From Puffinus mauretanicus (taxonomy: Eukaryota > Chordata > Aves > Procellariiformes > Procellariidae), in contig JAJKFH010000209.1 in the NCBI GenBank assembly GCA_023333565.1, positions 2,123,001 through 2,187,000 on the forward strand: a stretch of DNA of 64,000 nt, read 5' to 3'. This document shows positions 50,176 to 61,335 of the stretch, piece after piece. Each line of letters begins with the position of its first letter. Positions within the stretch are counted from its first letter, which is position 1. Under the pieces are notes generated by a model, which saw nothing but the letters and a program-made list of their open reading frames with translations, made no database searches and was not told the origin of the DNA. The position numbers and the translations under genes were made by a program.

Positions 50176-51810
50176 TTACTCTGAGTGCTACCATATTACC
50201 ATTCCTACTGTGATAATAGCAATATCATATTGCCATGATAATAGATGCATCACTGGAGCTAAATTAAGATTCTCAAAACCAGAACTATGTAAGGAGAAGT
50301 AGGAACACCTGAATGGTAGTGACTGAGAGCAGTGTGCCTATACAGGGCAAGAACAGGTATAATGACTTGGGATAATTGGGCAGAAGATTTGCAAGCTAAT
50401 GCTCCTTTCTATACATTTTTTTGAAGGTGGTGGCTAAATAGTATATGGTAAACCTAGCTCTGGTTCACTGTGCAAAGATCACTCTGCCTGCCCTTCTCTG
50501 AAGCATGGATGACACTGGAAGGAATGAGGAATCCCGAAACAGTCAACATGATACTGTGTTTGCCTCCTGTGCAGTTGCTGTTGCTAACATGGACAGGGGC
50601 TTTGTCACATTCGACATCCTGACTCTGGCCCATCCCTGTGCAGGATAAGGTGTACCTTTGACCTTTCCTGTATCTCAGTGGAGCACACAGGGCAGGGATC
50701 AGGTTGCTGCCCTGTTTTCGTTCTGGAGAGGAGCCCTCTCACAGCACAGAGCCCCAGGTGCATGCTCTGAGCTGCTCTCTGGGGATTCTGTAGCAGTGCT
50801 ATGGAGATTTTTACAGCTCCAAATGTGCATCCCCCTTTGGGAAATGTCACTAGCGGGTGAGGGTCTTGAAATCATCCTAGTTTATTTATCCTTAGTAATA
50901 CAGTGATTGAAGAAATGAAAAAAGTTTAAAATGACAACGCAACTTTTATGCACTTAACCTACCCTGATGCTTAACATTTTCATCCAAGTTTAGACAGTGC
51001 CACTGATCTTAGATAACCATATATCTAAGGATGGGGTTCAGTCTGTTCTCCTGCAGTGGATGCATGTCCCTTGAGCTCAAGAACTCAGATTGTTATCTAC
51101 TCGGTTGGTTCTTTGTTTCAGTTTTGCCTACCTGAAGTCCTCTTCACCTGTGTAAAGGCATTGTCTGCCTTCCTGTAGACTTGCAGAGAGCTCCGGTGAG
51201 TTTTAACCCTTTGAACCATGTAGGAGCCGGCATAATAACAGTCAGGTACACAAAAGGATATATAGTATGCATTAAAATATTACTTGCAGCCAAAACATTC
51301 TTCGTACACTTGCTACACCCTATGTATAAAATCTTCAGTACAAGAATACCGGTGATCTGTTTCGCATTTTAACATGCGGAAGTTGCCACACAATCAAACC
51401 TGAGATTTATGTATCTGTGACTGCCACAGGTAAAATAGCATTCCTAATAAATTCTATACTGTAGTATAGACTATAGTGCCAGACGTATAAAAATCCTTAA
51501 GTCTTTGAATATACCTGCTTAGAATAGGATTTCTTGGTGCCTCCTTTCTTTAGATTGTTAGCATGCTCTTATTTACCACAGCATGTGATGGAAGTTGGTT
51601 TGGAAGGATATTTGAATGCTGTATACAGTCTGGAAGCATATTTAAAGCTGTTGCTTTCGATTTTTCTTTTAATTCCTTGATACCACTGCTAATGTAAAGG
51701 ACATGGATTGAAGAGAGGATCTTCTTTTCCTAGGCAATGTGTTATTGATGAGCTGGCATTTGCCCTGTGGCTCTCCCTCAGGATTGCTTACATCTATTAC
51801 TCACACACAT
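50176..51810. other. Non-coding sequence, locally GC-richer
   Basis: A moderately GC-rich section at 50460-50870 contains overlapping ORFs of 81-82 codons on both strands, which are composition effects and not genes. No repeat is recognised. Confidence 0.6.
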
Positions 51811-51872
51811 CGATTGGTTAATTTGATAATTCTATCACCAATCAGCTTGTGTCTGACCTTTTGCCATGGCAA
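51811..51872. promoter_or_regulatory. Inverted CCAAT boxes plus palindromic X-box-like site
   Basis: ATTGG at 51813-51817 (reading AACCAATCG on the minus strand) and CCAAT at 51838-51842 (reading ACCAATCAG) both fit the NF-Y consensus RRCCAATSR. They sit in an inverted arrangement. Nineteen bases downstream is the perfect 12-bp palindrome TTGCCATGGCAA at 51861-51872, the core of the RFX X-box (GTTGCCATGGCAAC). NF-Y and RFX are known to cooperate at X-Y box promoters and enhancers. The combination within 62 bases is unlikely to be trivial, but binding and activity are inferred. No start codon or exon is apparent beside it. Confidence 0.45.
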
Positions 51873-52800
51873 TGATGGCAGAGTCTTCATTTTTACATCG
51901 CAGACCTGCTAGATTGACCTTTCTGAGGAGAATGTCAAGACATCCCTTGATCTTAACCTGTCACTAAATTTGTTAGAATTACACTGTCCCTTAACCTTGA
52001 TCTATTGTATTTATAACGTTCAGGATATGCAGTTTGTGTGGGAATATTCTTAAATAAGTTATATCAGTCAAAGAATAACTCTTTCATAATTAAAAATCAG
52101 CTTCCTGTTAAGAAAGTGTACATTTTAGAAAGTTTTCATGTCTGTTTTCCTTCCATACGTCTGTGTAGTTCTCCCTGCACAGCAGGCTAGCCCCTATCAA
52201 GTACCTTCCCTTTCAGTGACCACTGAAATTAGAGGAATTTTTTGTCCCTGTCTCTTGGAGATTGGTGAACTAAACATGGTTTGCTCAACTACCCTATTAA
52301 GTAAGGGCTGTGCTGTAGGGGATTTCTAGGACCCCAAAGAAAATTTTGCAACCGAGTTGAAGACAAGCATTAGATTGCTTTTGCTATCCCCTGATAAAGT
52401 TCTTTCCATCTCCAGGTGTGCCTATAAATACCTGGAGCTTATGCAAATTTTTAGGTTTTCTATAGATCAAGCAAATTACACTAACTTTTCATACATGCAG
52501 TCTTAACACTGCACAAAATAGAACATGGTGCTATTCTGTCAGCATACTGGGTATATTCTTCAAGAAGAAAACAGTCATGTTTAGTATGTGGTTTTTAATA
52601 AAGCTATGTGTTACATAGCCCAGCTTCCAAGTGCACTTTTGGTAATAATGACAGTATTCTGCTTGCAGTGACGGGCAACTCTGTCACTGCAAAATCTCAA
52701 ATTTGTAGTACATTAGCTTTATCACAGAACACAGAGGATAAAAGTTGCAGTTTCCTTTTCTTAAGATATTTGCAACACCTCTCTGCATTTGAACGTCAAG

Positions 52801-52838
52801 TCCTTCCTTCCCCTTCCGTCTCCCCTTCCCCTTCTCCC
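52801..52838. repeat. CCTTCC-type pyrimidine tract
   Basis: Nearly continuous C/T with repeated CCTTCC and CCCCTTC units and a single G. It could form a purine-motif triplex. No splice acceptor with a coding exon follows. Confidence 0.8.
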
Positions 52839-53733
52839 AAAATTGTCCTCATTTCTCCTTAGTGGACAATTCAAGGGCACCACTGGATGTGTTAATTTAG
52901 TGTTCAGCTCAGCTGAAGGGAGAATACAAAGAAATCTGCTCTGTTTTTTCTCCCTATGTTTTCTGAAAATATATGCATATATGTAATTTGGTTATGTATA
53001 AGGGAGCTAATTTGGGCCATTCTATAAAGGTATCCCTTTATGTAAAAAGCAGTTGATAACAGGGGATGTAATTCCTGTTTTTCATGAGGGTGACGAACAC
53101 TGAGGAAATCTAATTTCAGTGAAATTTTGGAAAATTTATAATATGTTCAGAAGATGGGGACTGTCATACTGAACTTCAGCCTGAAGCAAATTTGAATGGG
53201 CAAGTTAAAGGGGTTGTTTTGTTTCTAGAAAAAGAAATCTTCCATTTGGAAATTGAAATTATCTCAGCATATAGTTTTTAACTGAGATTGCTATCTTGTG
53301 TTGTATTTATTTCAAGAAACAAATCTCAAATGGCTTTAAGGAGTGAAAGCAATGATTTTGCCTGAGCAATAACTGTTACATCATTATGTTTAGCCAAATA
53401 CTATCAGTGTTGTAGTACAAGTGATCAGCATTCATACTAAGCTACAATCCAGCTTTTAGTAGTCACTGGGTCCCACATCAAATAGATTGTTTTGCTCCAG
53501 TTAGTGCATAGTAATCATGCAGCACAAAATCAAGTGGAGAGTTTATAAACCAAAGGTTTTATGAAATATTGGTCTGGATTCTTTACAATGTAGGATTCCA
53601 GCTAACAACGGAGGTAACGCAAGGTAGAGAAGTTCTGCTTTTAGATAGTGACTGTATATTGATATGTTTTGTATGTTGTCGTTTCAGTAGACCTAAAAGA
53701 TGACATGAGGATCATGCATAGCCTGACTGTTTG

Positions 53734-53780
53734 TGGGTGTTGTTGTGGTTTGTGGGTTTTGGGGGGAGGTGGTGGTGCTT
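53734..53780 (+). repeat. G/T-rich run with G-quadruplex potential
   Basis: The run includes GGG, then GGG TTTT GGGGGG, then AGGTGGTGG. Four or more G tracts are close enough for a two-tetrad or irregular quadruplex on the plus strand. Loop lengths are uneven, so stability is uncertain. Confidence 0.5.
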
Positions 53781-56559
53781 TAATTTAGTCAGTGTAACTC
53801 TTACAGAAGTGCAAGAAGTTTATAAATCCTATTGTCTTTTCTGGGAGGTATGGTATTCACAGATTACATGCCACGCATCTGTTTGCATTATCTTGTTGTA
53901 TGTGCCTTTGTGTTTGCAGTATACTTTTTGAGTTAATTTGAATTTTGTAGCTGATATAGTTGAGAGAGGTATGTTATTCATTACCGTTAAACATGATTCA
54001 GCCAGGTGCCAATCCTAAGCCAGCGTCTTTACATAGCACTGCAAATACAACTCACTTCTGATCCCCAGAACTCCTAATCCAGCACTGTTTTTCCTCTAGG
54101 AGAAAGCTGTGATGTTTGAGAAGTTAGCGCAGAGTGGTTTTGTAATGACAGTGGTTTTTGCTAAAAGTAAAGGTGAGACCACTAAACTCATTTCGCTTGT
54201 AATCTAAACCAAATTCCAGTCTAAGCCTCCAGAAGTGAAAGGTTACTGCATTAGCCACCTATATCCTTTGTGTTCACAGAAAATTAAACTAAAACTAAAT
54301 CTCAATTTCATATGGACCAGAACATGCCCCCTGCTAATTAGAAACAATACAGGAAGACTGAACCAAGAATAAGAAAATCTGTATTTAAAAATTGAAAGAT
54401 TAAACAGTTATATCTCTCTTTGGTTTATAGTAATGAAAACAATCTTCATTGGCTTCAGAGTCTAATCTTGGCTGAGCTTGTGAAAAAGACATTGGTTAAT
54501 ATTATTTTAAATGTGCACAATGAGAGAGAGTGCAGACAGTAACATCTTTGAAGTTTTAAATTATAAGATTGTATACAGCTAGGTAAGAAAGAAGAGGGCA
54601 TAGGTGGAGCAAGAGAGAGTCACTGGCACACTGAACACAAACTGTAGTTGAGGTGATAGTGGAAAACTACTGCCCTGCTGGTTGAAAAATGGGATTTAAT
54701 GCTCAAAGCCACAGGCTGAAACCATTATTCACAACTGGTGCTCACTTTTTGATCCCAAAGAGTAATAGATTTCTCTATAAACTGATGACTGTAGTTCATA
54801 TAATTCTTATTTTATACCCATTAGAAAATTGACAGAGAAAAAAATTTCTTTCTTCTCACCTCCCATAAACCTGTGTGCTTCCCTGCCGTTAGATCAGGTT
54901 CCTGACTACTTCCCTTCTGCCTTGGTTCCCTCCATCCCTCCTGCCTCCAGCACAGTAGTCAGGGCTTTCATTGTTTCCTCATCTCCTCTCTGAAGCAGGA
55001 TTTCATCAATCATGGTGGTAGTAGTCTGCTCTTGTAATCAAGGCTGAGATCCATCAAGTGTCGTGGCGGCAGCAGTTCCTTTCAAGCTCCACAGCAGCTC
55101 AGGTTTCTGGGCCTTTTCTGAGGTTCAGTGCCCTTGTAGCGATGGCTCAGTGACTGAAAATATCTTCAGCTCCTTCTTACAAGGAGATTTGCAATTCCCA
55201 TTGAAACATGGTCACAGCAGCCATTGTATGAGAAATCACTCAGGCTCCATACAGTGCCATGATGTCTTATTGATCCATGAGCGCTATTGAAAAAGGATGT
55301 AAGGAAAGAGGGAAAGAGGAGAAATTGTCAGTGACATATGTGCATATGAAAAGAGCAGGGGAGGCAGGTGGAAACATGAGGATTTGCAGCAGTCAGAATC
55401 TTACTGTGCTGGCAAGCTGTATTCAGAAGTGCAAACGAAATACTGGTAGCTACAACAAACCCTGTATATGGACACACACACACTCTGCAGAATGTTTTAA
55501 GGGGTCTGAGACTGCTTCTTGGACCACCATTTTAACGGTTGCTTAAAAAACAGGTGGCCTTGTGTAACCAACTCAAAATTACATGAAATGGACAAACTCT
55601 TAGATTCTTACTTCTTTTTTTTACTGTTTTTTTTTCCTTCCCTTTCAAACTGCAAGGACATTTCCTTAAAAAATGCTGGAGGAAAGCCCACTTATAACTC
55701 AGAAGGTAAAATAACATATGAGTTATTAAAAGGTCTTTTCACAGAAGTGGGATTAATTTCCATATCCCTTAGGAATCTCTGCACACGCTGTTATCACACA
55801 AATGGCATTTTGGTGGGTGGGTTAAAAATTAGTTAATAAAATTAAATTTAAAAATGCTTGGGCTATAGTTCAGGAGAGCTAGCCAACACACTTTAAAAGA
55901 ATAAAGTCCCAAAAAAGGTCAAAGCAAAATCTGCAGTCTGTTTTTAATCTGAAGATATTATTTAATACATTTTTGTACTGAATATCGATAGCTGAACATG
56001 CATCAAGGTAAATTCTGATTCAGTCTTGACCTCCAGTAATGGTCTGCACCTGAATTGTTCCATTTAAATAGTCAAGGAAAAAGCACAGGAGAAAATTGCA
56101 TTTTCTGCAGAAAATATCTTACCATAGTGAGGTTTTCATTCCTTGTTAATTACAGAAGAGGGGTGTGAAAGACTACTGTAATTCTAACTATATTCTGTCA
56201 ATGAGAGTATAGGACTTTGTTTAAATCCTTTTGCTTGTATGTCTTTCATGTAATTTTGGAACCATTTATTCGTAACGATATATGCATTCTACAGTACCTG
56301 GAATATGCTGTGCTAATATAAACATCATCTTTCTTCTTCAGGTATTATTTTTATTTATGTAGCTTATTATTAATTCTCCTAAAAGCAAGAATTACCACCA
56401 GCTCCTTGAAAAGGAGATAACTCATACATCTTTCTGAAGCATTGGAGACTTTTAAGGACTCCATTAGGCCCTATGTTATTTCTTGGGACATCACTCTACC
56501 ATAATAACAGAACAGTTTACTCAAAATTGTAGGACTGTGGTGCACAAGCCAATATTTTC

Positions 56560-57380
56560 AAACATTGTGTCGGTTCAGATGTGAGAGAGCATCAAGCCAT
56601 TTGTTCTCTGTGATTTGTTTTCCCCCAATGGCCCTAGTAAATAAACACTCGTGCAACTGCAAACAGAGAAAGATGTTGAGATTGCTATCTTTCATGAGGA
56701 TTAAAATGACAGTGGGTTGAAGAGAAGGCAAATAAACCGTGAGGATTCAGTGTCTGTTCTTTTGCAGCTGATGAGGCACACAAACTTCCTTAACATTTTC
56801 GGTCCTTTGACGCTATAAAGTGTCTGTGGACCCTCCCATTTTCTCCTGCCATTACATTGCACTTCTATTTCTTGTCAAGAGAAACCAGACATTTCTGTCA
56901 CCTTTTATGGCATTCCAGGTAGTAGCAGGGCCTTTTAAGCTTTCCTCTTCATCTGAGTGGGAAGCAACCACTGTTTATTAAATATTAGAAAAAAATATTT
57001 AATTATGCTAAGCATTCTGCCCATTTTCCCATATACCTTTCTCCTTTCATGAGTAAGTAACAACAAATGTTTCTTCCCATAGGGCAGAAAATGAGGCTGA
57101 ACTGATTTTCTATTTCAGCACTTGGTTTATCATGGAAAATTTTACTGAAGTTTCCATTAAGCCTTCTGGCCTATAATACAAACAGTATTGTTATTGGTTC
57201 TGCTGTAAAAGGGAGATTTTTATGCTCAGCTTTGCCATCTGTTTTAAACTGCATGGCAACACCAGGCAAGAAAATCCTGCCAAACTGTGTTAACGTTTAC
57301 AAGAAGCTTGCTTCATTAAATAACCTAGTTGGCCTTATTTGCTAAATAAAATAAGCTCTGTTTTTATGGTCATGAGATAT
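56560..57380. other. Candidate conserved non-coding element (enhancer-like)
   Basis: This stretch has no repeat signature and is dense in sites typical of developmental enhancers: a CAGCTG E-box in TTGCAGCTGATG near 56767, a GCCATCTG (neurogenin-type) E-box near 57235, an RFX half-site in TGCATGGCAAC near 57252, TTTAATTATG homeodomain-type sites near 56998, and AT-rich GCTAAATAAAATAAGC near 57341. Conservation cannot be seen from one sequence, so this is inference from motif density and lack of repeats. Confidence 0.2.
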
Positions 57381-60300
57381 TAGATGACTCCTGATGTGTC
57401 TGGTTGTAAGAAAGTACTAAAAGGCTAGGACCTGAACTTCTTCGCTTGATAGCTAAGGGTGAAATAATGACCAAGCACCCTCTTCCTGATCATGAGAGAG
57501 AGATGGAAAGGAGATAGAAGAGGAATGTTTAATTTCTGAGTACGATGAATCAAAATATTTGTAAATCCCAGAATTTACACACAGGCTTTCTTGTTCTCCT
57601 GAAAAGTACAAATAATTTTGGAGTAGGCTTACTGTTCCAAGGAGGTCAGGACAAGAGCAAGCCTATTGAATGGGAATTTTGTTGGTGATCTAATTCTGTT
57701 ACTCCCAGAGGAGCTCACTGGATTGTGAGAGAGTGCTCAAGCGTATCAATATTTTAGGAGAAAAATGAAGGACACCAACCTGCCTATGAAATAACTTTCA
57801 CAGCACTCCTGAAGCCCCAAGATAAAATATGAAGATACATGAAAGTCTAGAAAAATAAAAGAATAGCCTGAGCTTTCCTTAGAAGAGGATCTGTTTACTG
57901 GTTTGTTTACTGTTGTGTTCAAAAGTTAAAATTAAATAAACTTCCTATTCTAGACATGAAATCTTAATGAAGTCAGCAACAGAACTGTTGCTAAGGCCAT
58001 TGAATCAGGATTTCAATTCAGGTGTTTACCTGAACTTTCAAAGACATAAATCTCAACCCATCTTTTCCATCCACCTACTCCCAGCATGTCTGTTGGTCTT
58101 TTTTCTTATCCTAACAGGCCAGAGCTAGGACAGCTTGGACTTGGGACTAACCTCACAATGAATTTTCTTGTGTTTAGTAGGTGAGTAAATATCTCTTCCT
58201 TCTAGTAGTCAAGGTTGAGAAGGTAGGGCTTGTGTTTCTGCAGGCTTCTCCTCTTACGGGTTTGGATATTTTTTTGGTTGCTTGCTTTTTTGTCTTTTTA
58301 ATTAAATGAGTATGTCAGTATCCTTTCCAAACTAAAAAGAGGATTTTCATTCAAAAATGCTCTGCTGGATGGAATAGTATTTAAAATTCCATATACTCTA
58401 TATTTTAAGCTGATGATCTGCAAGTGCTGCGAGTGTTGTGATTGTGTCTTCATGATGAGAGTGGGATCAGACCGGGAGGTGCTTCATTCAGTATGAAAGA
58501 CTTTGTGATGTTAATGAAATCACTTAAGTGTGTAAGAAGTGGAGTAGAACCAGACTGTTGACCCCCTCAGCTTTTCCAAAGTATTTTTTTAAGCTGACAG
58601 CAGAGATTTTATCTCTGTGTCATCACTTCTGACTACAGAAGATCTAAGGGTATTCAAACAGATGTGATGGATAAACTAGTTATTTTCCTGGCATAGTAGT
58701 AGGCATATAAATAAAAATATTTATTTACAGTTATCGATAGAGACAGAGATATAACTCTTGTCTGTTCACGTCTGTGTACAGAAATGACAAAAAATACTCT
58801 TTTGACTTCAGAATACTTTGTGTTCCGAATCTTTGTATTGTGGATCCAGGCCTTCAGATTTAGCATGCTGCTTTCCACTTAATTTAATCATTGGTTATTT
58901 CAGCCCTCTGCTTTATTCGACGAAAGCCCCAGGAACCAAATTATTTGTGTTGTAAATAACGTAATATGCGCTCATTAGTTTGATCGCTTTTGCTTCTTTC
59001 AACAGGTTTGATTGGATTCAGTCTCTGGCCATTTAAAAACTGCCATATAATCAATAGGGAAGCTGAAATACTGAATGAGATTGATGAGAAAAGATCCTTG
59101 GCAATAAAATATTAGTAGCGTTCTCTTTTAGGCACTTTATGTGCAACTGTGCACTATGAACCCTATGATATGTCTCCTGTTGGCCCTATAGGGAACCTGT
59201 TTGTAGACACGTTCTTCAGTAGTTGCCAACCTTGTGTAATTTACCTGCTATAATGAGCAGGAAATGAACATTGTAAATGAAGTTCTACATGGCAGTCATT
59301 CCTTCTGCTTCTGTAGATGTTGCTCAACTGTGTGAAAATGCTATGTTTGCAGTCATGTTTATAGAAAGCAGGTAATTTGGGCAGTTTACATTACAGAATG
59401 CCAACTAGTGTTCTCTCTGCAATGTTGGACCCACAGAAGAGTTCATACTGGTCCTGCTGTTATCATTATATGCTTTTTCAAATATATGCTGAGAAGATTC
59501 TATTATAAATAACTTTTTAAAATTTTGTAATAAACTTTCATGCAAGCTAGATTAGCTCTGTTTGACAGAAAGAACTGTGATACTAGCAAGCAGTTTGGAG
59601 AGAGTTGATGCTTTCGGCTTCTGATTTATAATACATGGATGAGTGCACTGTAAATGGACTACTAATTCTCTGTAACTTCTGTTTTACTTGAGTGAACTGG
59701 CTGAGCCCTTTAGAGGGACATCAGTGAATTCTCAGCATTATTTTGTCAAAACACAAGTTGATGCCCGTGACCTTGGCCTTGCCTTTTCCTTGATGATTAC
59801 ATAGCATTCTGTGATTCTGCACTGTGCTTAGAGAAGTGTTTTTCCACAGTCTTTTATTTACAAAAATCTAAATTTGGGAGGGAATTCTTACATGTAATAT
59901 AATATTATTTAACCTTGCCCAGAGGGTACTGAAATCAGACAGCAAAGAAAAAGCTGGCAGCAGTCATTGCCTTCTCTCTCTCTTGACTGAGCCCTGAAAC
60001 AGGAGGTACACTGAGTGGAAACTGGAAGCTAGTTCATGGAAAGCTTTAAAATATGAAAGTGGTTTAGATACAGTCAGCTAATATTAAGTTGCCCTACTAA
60101 GCTGTTTCTAAAGTGACAGTGAATTTTACTATGGTACCTTCTACCAGTTGTCAACACATGGAAGGCATATTTTGGATCTTCAGGTGTCCTAAATGTGAAA
60201 ATGTATTTTTCTGTACTGATAGACCAAAATGTGTTTGTAAGAAGGGAAGAAAAAAGTCTAGGAAAAAAGTGCATGTCTGGAATTGTTTGAATGCATGCTT

Positions 60301-61059
60301 CAGGGAACATCTGGATAAATTGTTTAAGAATGGTTCATTCTAATAAAATAGTAATGATAAGAGACTGACTTTAAATCTGAATAGGTCACAAGTGAAATGA
60401 GTTTGGTGGTCTTAGCTAATCCCTTTGGATATTTATCTGCTTTACAGTCTACCTGTACAATTTGACTCAACTCAGAATTACTGTTTGACTCCAGTCAGTA
60501 GTCTTAGGAGTGAAATTACAGGTTGTTTCATCTCAGAGCTGAGATGGAGAGACAGACCGATTGTGAGAATGTTCACACAATGCCTTTCTCCCTATGTTGA
60601 TTCTGTGTCAAGACAGTGTTACAAAATAATAGTTTTCAAGCAACTTAAATTCCCCTTCGTATAAAATAAATATTTTTTCTAAGATTTGCGGTAATTTAAG
60701 TGGCCTTACTTCTAAATAGCCATTGTGCAAGTTAGATATGCTCAGGGAATAAGATGCTATGTGCGCTTGTCTCTCCTGAAGTCTCTTTTCAGTTTATTTC
60801 TTTTAACATGAAACCGTTTTCTTTGGCCAGCTGTATCAGCCTTTTCCCTTGTGCTTTGTCTATGGTCTGTTTCTCTGTGCTCCCCTAATGGCATATTGAT
60901 CACATTACCCCTGGGAGGCTGAGAACTGAAATATCATGTAAACGTGTACACATTTTTTCATAATCTGCGTCAGCAATCATACATGGCAGTTTAACTGGCT
61001 TTGAAATTCAAGTGACATAGGTAATTCAAAACCTAAGACCTACACAGGTGTATGTGGTG
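57381..61059. other. Non-coding sequence, no gene seen
   Basis: No gene is recognised. A splice-acceptor-like site at 59005 with a 36-codon open tail and a cysteine-rich frame at 60113-60343 are treated as findings. An ATTCTGTGATTCTG string near 59807 is discussed among rejected items. Confidence 0.65.
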
Positions 61060-61335
61060 GACAAAAATCACCCGGCATCCTACTCTTGGAACATGAGCCG
61101 CTGTTGCCATGGGGCAGTGCGGCAGTGTTGGGCACCTCTTGCAAGCCCGACCCTGACCACACAACCCGAAACAGGCTGCGGTGGTAGGGAGGTGGCCGGT
61201 GATGACAGGCGCTGCGTCAGAGCCAGTCCGCCGTGCGCCGCTGCTGCTCTCCTTTGTCCTGCCGGGCTGGCAAACAGGTAGAGGCACGGCACTTGGCAGC
61301 CTCCTGTGCTTCGGTGCTGGCATCTCACCTGCTAC
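61060..61335. promoter_or_regulatory. Isolated CpG-dense, GC-rich island
   Basis: I count about 18 CpG dinucleotides in roughly 280 bases, including the cluster 'GTCCGCCGTGCGCCGCTG' near 61228. The rest of the window has CpG only rarely. The overlapping open frames on both strands (61033-61417) follow from GC composition, since stop codons are rarer there. It may be a small CpG island promoter, an orphan island or an enhancer. It could also be a retroposed GC-rich fragment, although I recognise no source gene. Confidence 0.5.

Larger units (their letters stand above)
51873..56559. other. Non-coding sequence, no gene seen
   Basis: No gene is recognised. It holds pyrimidine-rich tracts (52801-52838, 54895-54950), a G/T-rich run at 53734-53780 and a broken T tract at 55614-55635. 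The overlapping frames of 75-105 codons at 55063-55836 show no domain. Confidence 0.65.

Noticed and set aside
59760..59830. ATTCTGTGATTCTG string as a possible avian CR1 3' end
   Set aside because: The octamer repeat is present less than twice and the preceding sequence does not match a CR1 tail.
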